Made by a program: the position numbers and the translations under genes. A stretch of 64,000 nucleotides of DNA from Burkholderia diffusa (GTDB lineage: Bacteria; Pseudomonadota; Gammaproteobacteria; Burkholderiales; Burkholderiaceae): the NCBI RefSeq assembly GCF_902499115.1, contig NZ_CABVPN010000007.1, positions 167,158 through 231,157 of the forward strand, in the 5' to 3' direction. Within the stretch, counting starts at the first letter, position 1. Each line of letters begins with the position of its first letter. Below the pieces are notes generated by a model, which ran no database searches, had not been told where the DNA came from, and was given only the letters and a program-made list of their open reading frames with translations. This document shows, piece by piece, positions 53,858 through 62,359 of this stretch.

Positions 53858-54607
53858 TCAGAGCAAACCCATCCCGCCCGACGCGATGATTTCCGCGCCG
53901 ACGATGAACGCGGACTCCGGCGCGCTCAGGTGCAGCACCGTCGACGCGATTTCGTCCGGCGTGCCGAACCGGCCGATCGGGACGAGCCCCTTGATCTTCT
54001 CGGCCGTCTCGTCGAGCGTCGCCGCGTCGAGCCCGAGCTTGCCGTACAGCGGCGTCTGGACCGGGCCGGGGCTCACCACGTTCACCCGCACGCCGTGCGG
54101 CAGCAGCTCCGTCGACAACGTCTTCGCGAACGAATTGACGGCCGCCTTGCTCGCCGCGTACACCGACGAGCCGGGCATCCCGATATGCGCGTTGATCGAG
54201 CCGTTGATCACGATCGACGCGCCGCGGTTCAGCAGCGGCACCAGCGACTGGATCTGGAAATACGCACCCTTCACGTTGGTGTTGAACACGAGGTCCCACA
54301 TGGCCTCGTCGCTGTCGGCGAACGGCGCGAGTTTCGCGACGCCCGCGTTGATGAACACGGCGTCGAGCCGCGCGCCTGCGGCCGAGATCGCGTCCGCCAG
54401 GGCGCGGGCCGACGCGACGCTGCCGGCCTCGTTGCGGATCGCGAGCGCGCCGTCGCCGAGCGACTCGCGCGCGGCGGCGAGCGTCTGCTCGTCGCGACCG
54501 GTGATGATGACCCGCGCGCCTTCGGCCGCGAATGCCCGTGCGGCCGCCAGGCCGATGCCGCTGTTGCCGCCCGTGACGAGTACCGTTTTTCCTTCGAAGC
54601 GTTGCAT
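53858..54607 (-). CDS. Short-chain dehydrogenase/reductase
   Basis: A 249-residue classical SDR with TGGNSGIG (~12-19), VFINAGVAK, catalytic S in INGSINAH and active-site YAASK. GRDEQT after strand 2 suggests NADP preference. The C-terminal FIVGAEIIASGGMGLL is typical. The start has AAAGGAG upstream. It follows a LysR gene on the same strand after 146 bases. Similar SDRs are often stress- or electrophile-related, but substrate is unknown. Confidence 0.88.
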   Translation of the reverse strand: MQRFEGKTVLVTGGNSGIGLAAARAFAAEGARVIITGRDEQTLAAARESLGDGALAIRNEAGSVASARALADAISAAGARLDAVFINAGVAKLAPFADSDEAMWDLVFNTNVKGAYFQIQSLVPLLNRGASIVINGSINAHIGMPGSSVYAASKAAVNSFAKTLSTELLPHGVRVNVVSPGPVQTPLYGKLGLDAATLDETAEKIKGLVPIGRFGTPDEIASTVLHLSAPESAFIVGAEIIASGGMGLL

Positions 54608-54753
54608 GATGTTCTCCTTTGAACCGGTGAGTTGACCGTGAACACAGGATGCGCGCGGCGGGCCGCCTTGCCGTACGACCGGCGCGGCAGACATGTTCGA
54701 AATCTTCGAACGTGTTTGTCGGGACCTTTCCGTGCGTTGCGCGGCTGACGCAC

Positions 54754-55671
54754 TCAGCCGACCACGTCGATCCCGTCGAGCAGGCGCTGCGCGAGCCGCG
54801 GCTCGCGCAGTTGCTCCAGCCACCATTGCAGCGCCCGGCCCTCGCGGTCGCCGCGCCACGCGACGTACAGCACGTTCGGTTCGCGCGGATCGGCCGTTTC
54901 CTTCTCGACGAGCTCGCCGCGCGCGAGCAGCGACGCAACCCGCCGGCGCGGCACCCAGCCGACGCCGAGCCCGTCGCGCTGCGCGAGGATCTTCGCGCGC
55001 ATCGACGGCACCGCGAGCACCGCCTGCCCGCCGAGCAGCCCGTATGCGCGGCCGACGGCCCGCCGCGACGAATCGGCGACGACGACCGCACGATGCGCGC
55101 AGATCGCGTCGCGGGTCAGTCGCTCGCTTGCCGCGGCCAGCGGATGGCGCGGCGATACGGCGAACACCCATTCCATCGCGCCGAGTTCGAACCATTTGAA
55201 ACCCGGAATCGCCGGCGGCTCGTTGGTCGCGCCGACGACCAGATCCGCGCGACCGTCGCGCAGCGCTTCCCAGGTGCCGCCGAGCACTTCGTACGTGAAG
55301 CGCAGCGACACGCCCGAATCGAGCGCATCGAACGCGCGGACGACCGGCAGCAGCGTATCGAACTCCAGCACCTCGTCGCTGACGATCCACAGCCGGTCCT
55401 CCCAGCCGCTCGCGACCTGCCGCACGCGCTGCGTGAGCCGCGCGACGTCCAGCGCGAGGCGCGACGCCTCGTCGGTCAGCAACTGGCCGGCCGGCGTGAG
55501 CTGCAACCGGTAGCCGCGACGGTCGAACAGCAGCGCGTCGAAACGCGTTTCGAGCTGTCGCGCGGCGTGCGACACCGTCGACGGCGCCTTGCCGAGCCGC
55601 GCGGCCGCCCGCGACAGGCTGCCGGTGGCGCGGATCGCATCGAGCAGCGCGAGTTCGTCTTCGGACAGCAT
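54754..55671 (-). CDS. LysR family transcriptional regulator
   Basis: A 305-residue LysR protein with an N-terminal HTH (ELALLDAIRATGSLSRAAARLGKAPSTVSHAARQLE, ~6-41) and an effector domain (VSDEVLEFDTLLPVVRAFDAL...). The HTH-to-effector linker is typical of LysR regulators of SDR or aromatic genes. It is upstream of an SDR gene on the same strand, and its 5' end faces the MocR-type gene divergently across 161 bases. Its target could be the SDR. Confidence 0.87.
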   Translation of the reverse strand: MLSEDELALLDAIRATGSLSRAAARLGKAPSTVSHAARQLETRFDALLFDRRGYRLQLTPAGQLLTDEASRLALDVARLTQRVRQVASGWEDRLWIVSDEVLEFDTLLPVVRAFDALDSGVSLRFTYEVLGGTWEALRDGRADLVVGATNEPPAIPGFKWFELGAMEWVFAVSPRHPLAAASERLTRDAICAHRAVVVADSSRRAVGRAYGLLGGQAVLAVPSMRAKILAQRDGLGVGWVPRRRVASLLARGELVEKETADPREPNVLYVAWRGDREGRALQWWLEQLREPRLAQRLLDGIDVVG

Positions 55672-55832
55672 GGGGGCACTCCGGTCGTGGATTGTGATGG
55701 ATCGTAAGGCACCGGCGGGCGGCGGTCCAATCGAATGGCGCCGCGCCCCTGTGTTCGGCGGATGCCGGGCCGGCCACGAACTTCCGGTATGCTCATCGGC
55801 ATCAAATTGCCTTATTCGGAGTAACCACTGCG

Positions 55833-57314
55833 ATGGACATCGCGATCCGCATCGAAGGCCGTCACGACCTGACCGGGCAAATCTTTCGGCAACTGCGCAC
55901 CGCGATCGTCGACGGGCGGCTCGAAGGCGGCGCCCGGCTGCCGTCGACGCGCGATCTCGCGAAGCAGCTCGGCGTGTCGCGCAAGACGACGCTCGACGCG
56001 TTCGAGCGTCTCGTCGCCGAGGGCTTCCTGAACACGCGCGCGGGCGACGGCACGTTCGTCGCCGACGGCCTCGCGCGGGTTCCGCATGCGGCGGCCTCGA
56101 CGCCGTCGCTCGTCGAGGCCACACCGCCCGTCCATGCCGTCGACGCACGCGCGCTGTGGAACGACCTGCCCGATGCGCTCGCGATGCCCGCGCCGCAGGA
56201 CACGCCCGCGTTCAACTTCCGCGGCGGCGTGACCGACAAGACGCTGTTCCCGTTCGACGCGTGGCGCCGCTGCCTGCATCACGCGTTGCGCCAGCAGGCG
56301 CGCGGCCCCGGCCAGTACCACGACCCGGCCGGCGATCCGCAGTTGCGCGGCGCGATCGCGCGCTACGTCGCGTTCAGCCGCGCGGTCGCGTGCGGCTGGG
56401 ACGACGTGCTCGTCACGCACGGCGCGCAACAGGCGCTCGACCTGATCGCGCGCGTGGTCGTGCGGCCGGGCGACGTCGTCGCGGTCGAGAATCCCGGCTA
56501 TCCGCCGGCGCGCGCGGCGTTCGCGTCGCTCGGCGCGACGGTGATCGGCGTGCCGGTCGATGCGCACGGCCTGATCGTCGAGCGGCTGCCCGACGACGCA
56601 CGCCTCGTCTACGTGACGCCGTCGCACCAGTTCCCGCTCGGGATGCCGATGACGCTGGACCGGCGCGTCGCGCTGCTCGAATGGGCGCAGCGCCGCCGCG
56701 CGGTGATCATCGAGGACGACTACGACGGCGAATTCCGCTTCGAAGGCCGGCCGGTGGAGTCGCTCAAGAGCCTCGACCGCACGGGCCTCGTCGCGTACGT
56801 CGGCACGTTCTCGAAGACGATCTTTCCCGAACTGCGCATCGGCTACGCGATTCCGCCGCGCGCGCTGCGCGGCGCGCTCGCCAAGGCGAAGCAGATCGTC
56901 GACTGGCATACCTGCACACTCACGCAGGCGGCGCTCGCGCGCTTCATGCACGAAGGCGATTTCGCGCGGCATCTGCGGCGCGTGCAGAAGCACTACGACG
57001 CGCGCCGCAAGATGCTGCTCGCGCATTTGCGCGGCAGCCTCGCGCCGTGGTTCGACCCGATCGTGCCGACCGCCGGCATCCACCTCGCCGCGCACTTGAA
57101 ACCGGGGCTCGATGAAGCCGCGCTGGTCCGTGCCGCCCGCGAGCACGACATCGGCCTGTACGGAATCGCGGCGTTCCACGTCGGCTCGGCGGCGCGCGCC
57201 GGGCTGCTGTTCGGCTATGGCGGGATCGACGCGCTGCGCATCGACACCGCGCTCGCGAAACTGGCCGCGCTGCTGGACTCGGGCAGCGTCGGCGGCGCCG
57301 CACTGGTTACCTGA
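55833..57314 (+). CDS. MocR/PdxR family regulator (GntR HTH fused to aminotransferase fold)
   Basis: A 493-residue regulator with an N-terminal GntR winged helix (LTGQIFRQLRTAIVDGRLEGGARLPSTRDLAKQLGVSRKTTLDAFERLVAEGFL, ~12-66) joined to a class I aminotransferase-like domain (~110-490). PLP-site features are retained: DDVLVTHGAQQALDLI, EDDYDGEFRF, and the lysine in YVGTFSKTIFPELRIGY (~residue 330). Such proteins use PLP as effector, often for vitamin B6 or GABA/taurine genes. The next genes on the strand (AhpD-like, cupin) begin 94 bases later and may be targets. Confidence 0.9.
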   Translation: MDIAIRIEGRHDLTGQIFRQLRTAIVDGRLEGGARLPSTRDLAKQLGVSRKTTLDAFERLVAEGFLNTRAGDGTFVADGLARVPHAAASTPSLVEATPPVHAVDARALWNDLPDALAMPAPQDTPAFNFRGGVTDKTLFPFDAWRRCLHHALRQQARGPGQYHDPAGDPQLRGAIARYVAFSRAVACGWDDVLVTHGAQQALDLIARVVVRPGDVVAVENPGYPPARAAFASLGATVIGVPVDAHGLIVERLPDDARLVYVTPSHQFPLGMPMTLDRRVALLEWAQRRRAVIIEDDYDGEFRFEGRPVESLKSLDRTGLVAYVGTFSKTIFPELRIGYAIPPRALRGALAKAKQIVDWHTCTLTQAALARFMHEGDFARHLRRVQKHYDARRKMLLAHLRGSLAPWFDPIVPTAGIHLAAHLKPGLDEAALVRAAREHDIGLYGIAAFHVGSAARAGLLFGYGGIDALRIDTALAKLAALLDSGSVGGAALVT

Positions 57315-57408
57315 ATTTTCCAGGAATTGGCCATTCAAGCAGGCCAGTGGCACGCTTAAAGTGGGTCCTGTCGCGCCACCGTGCGCATCAACCGAAAAAG
57401 GACCTGCC

Positions 57409-57846
57409 ATGCAACCGCGCCTGAACTTCTATACCGCCAGCCCGAACGCAATCAAGGTGATGCGCAACGCCGAGGAATTCATCGCGAAAAGCTCGATCGA
57501 GAAGCCGCTCGCCGAACTGGTCCGGCTGCGCGCGTCGCAGATCAACGGCTGTGCGTTCTGCGTCGACATGCACACCACCGATGCGCGCAAAGGAGGCGAG
57601 ACCGATCGCCGCCTCGCGACGGTCGTCGTGTGGCGCGAAACGCCGTTCTTCACCGAGCGCGAACGCGCGGCGCTGGAGTGGACCGAAGCGCTGACGCTGG
57701 TCGCCGACAACCATGTGCCGGATGCCGTCTGGGAAGCCGTGAAGCCGCACTTCAGCGACGCCGAGCTGTTCGAGCTGTCGATGCTGATTGCGACGATCAA
57801 CACGTGGAACCGCTTCGCGATCGCGTTTCGCAAGATGCCCGAGTAA
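57409..57846 (+). CDS. Carboxymuconolactone decarboxylase/AhpD-like protein
   Basis: A 145-residue AhpD-fold protein. The signature ELVRLRASQINGCAFCVDMHTTDARKGGE contains E36, C48, C51 and H55, the thiol-redox set of the family. Such proteins reduce peroxides or act as relay partners; the decarboxylase name is historical. ATG at 57409 follows AAAAAGGAC. The stop is 13 bases before the cupin gene, so the two are one operon. Confidence 0.9.
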   Translation: MQPRLNFYTASPNAIKVMRNAEEFIAKSSIEKPLAELVRLRASQINGCAFCVDMHTTDARKGGETDRRLATVVVWRETPFFTERERAALEWTEALTLVADNHVPDAVWEAVKPHFSDAELFELSMLIATINTWNRFAIAFRKMPE

Positions 57847-57859
57847 GGAGACGACGATC

Positions 57860-58282
57860 ATGCGCTCCAGCTCCACGCTCCGCCGCGCGATGCTGTGCAC
57901 GTCGCTCGCGCTCGTCGCCGCGCTGCCGGCCGCCGCCCGTGCGCACGATGCCGGCGACAACGTGCACGCGATCATGCAGCAGGCCGTGCCCGAAGCGCCC
58001 GGCAAGCTCGCCGTCGTCGCGACCGTCGACTATGCGCCTGGTCAGGCGTCCGAAGCACACAGGCACCTCGGCTCGGTGTTCGCGGTCGTGTCGAAAGGCG
58101 AAGTGCTGTCGCAGGTGAACGGCGGCCCGGTGCGCCGCTATCGCGCCGGCGAAGGCTGGTATGAGCCGCCCGGTTCGCGCCACCAGGTGTCGCGCAATGC
58201 GAGCGCGACCGAGCCTGCGCAACTCGTCGTGTTCGGGTTGACAGGCGAGCACCAGCCGTTGAAGTCGCCGATTGATCAGTAA
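57860..58282 (+). CDS. Exported cupin protein
   Basis: A 140-residue protein with a Sec signal peptide (MRSSSTLRRAMLCTSLALVAALPAAARA, cleavage probably after ARA) and one cupin domain: EAHRHLGSVFAVVSKGEV (His pair and Glu region) and GWYEPPGSRHQVSRNAS. An AAGGAG site precedes the ATG. It is paired with the AhpD-like gene. Periplasmic cupins of this kind are of unknown function; a small-molecule or metal binder is likely. Confidence 0.8.
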   Translation: MRSSSTLRRAMLCTSLALVAALPAAARAHDAGDNVHAIMQQAVPEAPGKLAVVATVDYAPGQASEAHRHLGSVFAVVSKGEVLSQVNGGPVRRYRAGEGWYEPPGSRHQVSRNASATEPAQLVVFGLTGEHQPLKSPIDQ

Positions 58283-58552
58283 CGACGTTTCCGGGGTGCG
58301 TGCCGTGTCGGGCGCGCACCCCTGCCGTGCTGCCGGCTTCCCTGCCCGCGACGCGCGGCTTCCTCGCCAGCCTTTGGCGCGGCCGCTCCACCCATTCCTC
58401 CACCGGTTCCCCGCGCTTCCCCAGTAGCCGCTCCCTACACTCCGCCGCCGGCACACGGCGTGCCGCCGCGCCGCGTCCCCGCTCGTCCGCACCGCCATTC
58501 GGCGCACGCCTGATCTCGATCAACGCGGGCAAAAACCCTTCCTTGAAATTAA

Positions 58553-58568
58553 CTAACTCATCAATTAG
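58553..58568. promoter_or_regulatory. Degenerate palindrome, likely TetR operator
   Basis: CTAACTCATCAATTAG has symmetrical outer arms (CTAA/TTAG) and lies ten bases before the TetR gene start, in an AT-rich patch after a TTGAAA -35-like box (58543-58548). The place fits autoregulation of the efflux operon. Confidence 0.45.
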
Positions 58569-58578
58569 CGTCGTCTGC

Positions 58579-59280
58579 ATGAACGCGAAATCCACCGTCG
58601 CCAGGCCGCGCGGGCGCCGCCCGTCGGCGGACGACTTCGACCTGCGCGACCACATGCTCGACGTCGCGATGCAGTTGTTCGCCGAGCGTGGCATCGCGGC
58701 GACGACGGTCGCGCAGATCGCCGCGGCCGCAGGCGTCACGTCGGCGATGGTCCATTACTACTTCACGAATCGCGAGCAGTTGCTCGATGCGATCGTCGAG
58801 GAGCGGCTCGCGCAGGTCATCGCGTTCGTGTGGCGGCCGACCGAGCCGCAGATCGAAAACGATCCGTTCGCGCTCGTCGCCGAACTCGTCGACCGCTTCT
58901 TCGACGTCACGCATCGCATGCCGTGGCTGCCGTCGATCTGGCTGCGCGAGATCGTCCATGAAGGCGGGCTGCTGCGCGAGCGGATGCTGCGGCGCATTCC
59001 GCTCGAGCACGTCGGGCGCTTTGCCGAGCGCATCCGCGCCGCGCAGCAGGCCGGCACGCTGAACCCCGCGCTCGAACCCGCGTTCCTGTTCCATTCGATC
59101 ATCGCGCTCGTGATGCTGCCGCTCGCCACCGCGAAGCTGTGGCAAAGCGCGCGCGGCCTGCCGCCGGTCGATCGCGACGTGCTGCATCGCCACGTCCGCG
59201 CGCTGCTCGGTTCCGGCCTGCAGCCACCGCCCGCCGCCACACCGGATGCCGGCGCGCATTCGCCGCGGAGGCCGTCGTGA
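58579..59280 (+). CDS. TetR family regulator of the ABC efflux operon
   Basis: A 233-residue TetR repressor with N-terminal HTH (MLDVAMQLFAERGIAATTVAQIAAAAGVTSAMVHYYFTNREQLLDAI, ~27-73) and a ligand-binding core with C-terminal helical domain. Its stop overlaps the GTG start of the adaptor (GTGA), so it is the first gene of the efflux operon and probably represses it. Layout resembles the CecR-YbhG/F/S/R type of operon. The ligand is unknown. Confidence 0.88.
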   Translation: MNAKSTVARPRGRRPSADDFDLRDHMLDVAMQLFAERGIAATTVAQIAAAAGVTSAMVHYYFTNREQLLDAIVEERLAQVIAFVWRPTEPQIENDPFALVAELVDRFFDVTHRMPWLPSIWLREIVHEGGLLRERMLRRIPLEHVGRFAERIRAAQQAGTLNPALEPAFLFHSIIALVMLPLATAKLWQSARGLPPVDRDVLHRHVRALLGSGLQPPPAATPDAGAHSPRRPS

Positions 59281-60242
59281 ACGTGTCCCGCCCGCTGCCG
59301 CTCGCCCTGGCCGCCGCCGTCGCGCTGCTCGCCGGTTGCGGACGGCCGGCGAACGACGTCGCGACCTACCAGGGCTATGTCGAAGGCGAATTCGTGTACC
59401 TGTCGTCGTCGCAAGCGGGCACGCTGACGCAGTTGTCGGTCGAACGCGGCCAGGCCATCGCGGCCGGCATGCCGGTGTTCTCGCTCGAAGCCGTCAACGA
59501 AACGGCCGCATTGCTGCAGGCGCAGCATCAGCTCGCTGCCGCACGCGCGCAACTTGCCGACCTGCAGACCGGCAAGCGGCCGCCGGAAGTCGCGGTCACG
59601 CGTGCCCAGCTCGCGCAGGCCATCGCACAGGCCGCGCGGGCCGCCGCGCAACGCGCGCGCGACGAACGCCAGTACGCGGCCGGCGGCCTGTCGAAGCAGC
59701 AGCTCGACGATTCGCGCACGTCCGCGCAGACCACCGCCGCGCAGGTCCGCGAGTTGCAGAACCAGGTCGACGTCGCGCGCCTGCCGGGACGCGCGCAGCA
59801 GCTGGCCGCCCAGGCCGCGCAAGTCGATGCTGCGCAGGCGGCGGTTGCCGAAGCGCAATGGAAGCTCGACCAGAAGCGCGTCGCCGCGCCCGCCGCCGGG
59901 CGCGTGTACGACACGCTGTACCGCGTCGGCGAATGGGTGCAGGCCGGCAATCCGGTCGTGCAGATGCTGCCGCCGCAGAACCTGAAGGTGCGCTTCTTCG
60001 TGCCGGAAGCCGTCATCGCATCGATCGCGCCGGGGCGCACCGTCGCGATCCGCTGCGACGGCTGCGCGGCCGACGTGCCCGCGCGCGTCACCTATGTGTC
60101 GCGCGAGGCCGAATACACGCCGCCCGTGATCTACAGCAACGAGAGCCGGACCAAGCTCGTGTTCATGATCGAAGCGCGTCCCGCCGTCGCCGACGCGTCG
60201 AAGCTGCACCCGGGCCAGCCCGTCGCCGTGAGGATGCGTTGA
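59277..60242 (+). CDS. HlyD-type efflux adaptor lipoprotein
   Basis: A 321-residue periplasmic adaptor. GTG start overlaps the TetR stop. The signal ends in lipobox LLAGC (C21). A short lipoyl domain (YLSSSQAGTLTQLSVERGQAIAAGMPVFSLE), a long Gln/Ala-rich alpha hairpin (~75-190) and a second lipoyl half (KRVAAPAAGRVYDTLYRVGEWVQAGNPVVQML) are seen. It is the YbhG-like partner of the following ABC transporter and its own stop overlaps the TTG start of the ATPase. Confidence 0.9.
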   Translation: MNVSRPLPLALAAAVALLAGCGRPANDVATYQGYVEGEFVYLSSSQAGTLTQLSVERGQAIAAGMPVFSLEAVNETAALLQAQHQLAAARAQLADLQTGKRPPEVAVTRAQLAQAIAQAARAAAQRARDERQYAAGGLSKQQLDDSRTSAQTTAAQVRELQNQVDVARLPGRAQQLAAQAAQVDAAQAAVAEAQWKLDQKRVAAPAAGRVYDTLYRVGEWVQAGNPVVQMLPPQNLKVRFFVPEAVIASIAPGRTVAIRCDGCAADVPARVTYVSREAEYTPPVIYSNESRTKLVFMIEARPAVADASKLHPGQPVAVRMR

Positions 60243-61198
60243 ACGCGCCGGCCGCTCCGTACGCGATCGACGTCGATCGCCTGAACAAGCGCTTCGGCGA
60301 CAAGCACGTCGTGAAGGACGTCTCGCTGCGCGTCGCGCGCGGCGAGATTTTCGGCTTTCTCGGGCCGAACGGCAGCGGCAAGACGACGTCGATCCGCATG
60401 ATGTGCGGCCTGCTCACGCCCGACTCGGGCAGCGGCACCTGCCTCGGCTACGACATCGTGCGCGACAGCGCGCAGATCAAGCGGCGTGTCGGCTACATGA
60501 CGCAGCGCTTCTCGTACTGGGAAGACCTGTCGATCCGCGAGAATCTCGATTTCGTCGCACGCGTGTACGGGATGCCCAACCGCCGGGCGGCGGTCGCCCG
60601 CGCGCTCGACGGGCTCGGCCTCGCGAGCCGTGCGGACCAGCTCACGGGCGCGCTGTCCGGCGGCTGGAAGCAGCGCCTCGCGCTCGCCGCGTGCATGCTG
60701 CACGAGCCGGAATTGCTGCTGCTCGACGAGCCGACCGCCGGCGTCGATCCGGCCGCGCGCCGCGACTTCTGGGAAGAACTGCACCGGCTGGCCGCACAAG
60801 GCATCTCGGTACTCGTCAGCACGCACTACATGGACGAAGCCGAACGCTGCCACAAGCTCGCGTACATCGCGTCCGGCGAACTGCTCGCGCAGGGCACGTC
60901 GGCGGAGATCGTCGCATCGCAGCACCTGTCGACGCGTACGATCACCGGCGGGCACCTGACCGAACTGTCCGCGCGGTTGCGCGCGATGCCGGGCGTCGAT
61001 CAAACCGTCGTGTTCGGTTCCGCGCTGCACGTGAGCGGCCGCGATCGCGCGCTGCTCGACGCGACGCTCGCGCAGGTCGCGGCGCAGGCCGACGGGCGCG
61101 CACCGCTGCAGGTCGCGCCGATCGACACCGGGCTCGAAGACGTCTTCATCTACATGATGGGCCGCGCATCCGCGCCGCCCGGCGGAGCATCGCCATGA
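60239..61198 (+). CDS. ABC transporter ATP-binding protein (TTG start)
   Basis: A 319-residue ATPase of an ABC-2-type exporter. Walker A GPNGSGKTT (~42-50), signature LSGGWKQR (~138-145), Walker B LLLLDEP (~158-164) and the H-loop (STHYMDEAER) are complete. No ATG or GTG fits; I place the start at TTG 60239, overlapping the adaptor stop (TTGA), as coupled genes here also use unusual starts. The single nucleotide-binding domain differs from the double-domain E. coli YbhF. It is coupled to the permease by ATGA. Confidence 0.87.
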   Translation: MNAPAAPYAIDVDRLNKRFGDKHVVKDVSLRVARGEIFGFLGPNGSGKTTSIRMMCGLLTPDSGSGTCLGYDIVRDSAQIKRRVGYMTQRFSYWEDLSIRENLDFVARVYGMPNRRAAVARALDGLGLASRADQLTGALSGGWKQRLALAACMLHEPELLLLDEPTAGVDPAARRDFWEELHRLAAQGISVLVSTHYMDEAERCHKLAYIASGELLAQGTSAEIVASQHLSTRTITGGHLTELSARLRAMPGVDQTVVFGSALHVSGRDRALLDATLAQVAAQADGRAPLQVAPIDTGLEDVFIYMMGRASAPPGGASP

Positions 61199-62349
61199 AC
61201 GCGTGGGCGGGCCTGCGCGAATCGTTCTCGGTCGCGCGCTGGTGGAGCATCGTGCTGAAGGAATTCCTGCAGCTGCGCCGCGACCGCGTGACGTTCGCGA
61301 TGATCGTCGGCGTGCCGATCATTCAGCTCGCGCTGTTCGGCTTCGCGATCAACACCGACCCGAAGCACCTGCCGACCGCGGTGATCGTCGCCGACTCGAG
61401 CCCGTTCGCACGCAGCTTCATCGCCGCGATGCGCAATTCCGCGTACTTCGACATCGTCGCGACGCTGCCCGACGAGACGGCCGGCCGGCATGCGCTCGCC
61501 CGCGGCGACGTGCAGTTCGTGCTGAGCGTGCCGGCCGATTTCTCGAAGCGGCTGCTGCGCGGCGAGCGCCCGACGCTGCTCGTCGAGGCGGACGCGACCG
61601 ACCCCGTCGCGACCGCGTCGGCGATCGGCGCGCTGCCGGGCCTCGTGCAGCCCGTCGCGGACAAGGATCTCACGGGGCCGCTCGCGCACCTGAACGGCCG
61701 CCCGGCCGCGTTCGACGTCGTGCTGCACCGGCTGTACAACCCCGAAGGCATCACGCAGTACAACGTCGTGCCGGGCCTGATGGGCGTGATCCTGACGATG
61801 ACGATGGTGATGATGACGGGCCTCGCGATCACGCGCGAACGCGAGCGCGGCACGATGGAGAATCTGCTGGCGACACCCGTGCGGCCGCTGGAGGTGATGA
61901 CCGGCAAGATCGTCCCGTACGTGTTCATCGGGTTGATCCAGGTGTCGATCATCCTCGCGGCCGCGCGCTACGTTTTCGACGTGCCGTTCGTCGGCGGCCT
62001 GTTCGCGATCTACCTGTCCGCGCTGCTGTTCATCGCGGCGAACCTCACGGTCGGCATCACGCTGTCGTCGCTCGCGCAGAACCAGCTGCAGGCGATGCAG
62101 CTCGCGGTGTTCTACTTCCTGCCGAACATCCTGCTGTCGGGCTTCATGTTCCCGTTCGCCGGGATGCCGAAGTGGGCGCAGTTCATCGGCAACCTGCTGC
62201 CGCTCACCTACTTCAACCGCCTCGTGCGCGGCATCCTGCTCAAAGGCAACGGCTGGGCCGACCTGTGGCCGTCCGTGTGGCCCGTCGCGCTCTTCACGCT
62301 CGTGGTGATGGGCATCGCGCTGCGCTTCTACCGGCGCACGCTCGACTAG
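61195..62349 (+). CDS. ABC-2 type permease
   Basis: A 384-residue membrane protein with one N-terminal helix (~33-53), a large periplasmic domain and five helices in the C-terminal half (GVILTMTMVMMTGLAITRERERGTMENLLATPVRPLEVMTGKIVPY is the conserved cytoplasmic gate region). The final helices end FYRRTLD. It is the only permease in the operon, so it must work as a homodimer, unlike the YbhS-YbhR pair. The start overlaps the ATPase stop (ATGA). Confidence 0.9.
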   Translation: MNAWAGLRESFSVARWWSIVLKEFLQLRRDRVTFAMIVGVPIIQLALFGFAINTDPKHLPTAVIVADSSPFARSFIAAMRNSAYFDIVATLPDETAGRHALARGDVQFVLSVPADFSKRLLRGERPTLLVEADATDPVATASAIGALPGLVQPVADKDLTGPLAHLNGRPAAFDVVLHRLYNPEGITQYNVVPGLMGVILTMTMVMMTGLAITRERERGTMENLLATPVRPLEVMTGKIVPYVFIGLIQVSIILAAARYVFDVPFVGGLFAIYLSALLFIAANLTVGITLSSLAQNQLQAMQLAVFYFLPNILLSGFMFPFAGMPKWAQFIGNLLPLTYFNRLVRGILLKGNGWADLWPSVWPVALFTLVVMGIALRFYRRTLD

Positions 62350-62359
62350 GGGCCGCGCG

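Noticed and set aside
53858..55777. 639-residue ORF containing the SDR
   Set aside because: The N-terminal 390 residues are Arg/Ala-rich noise antiparallel in frame to the LysR gene; the SDR begins at 54607 behind AAAGGAG.
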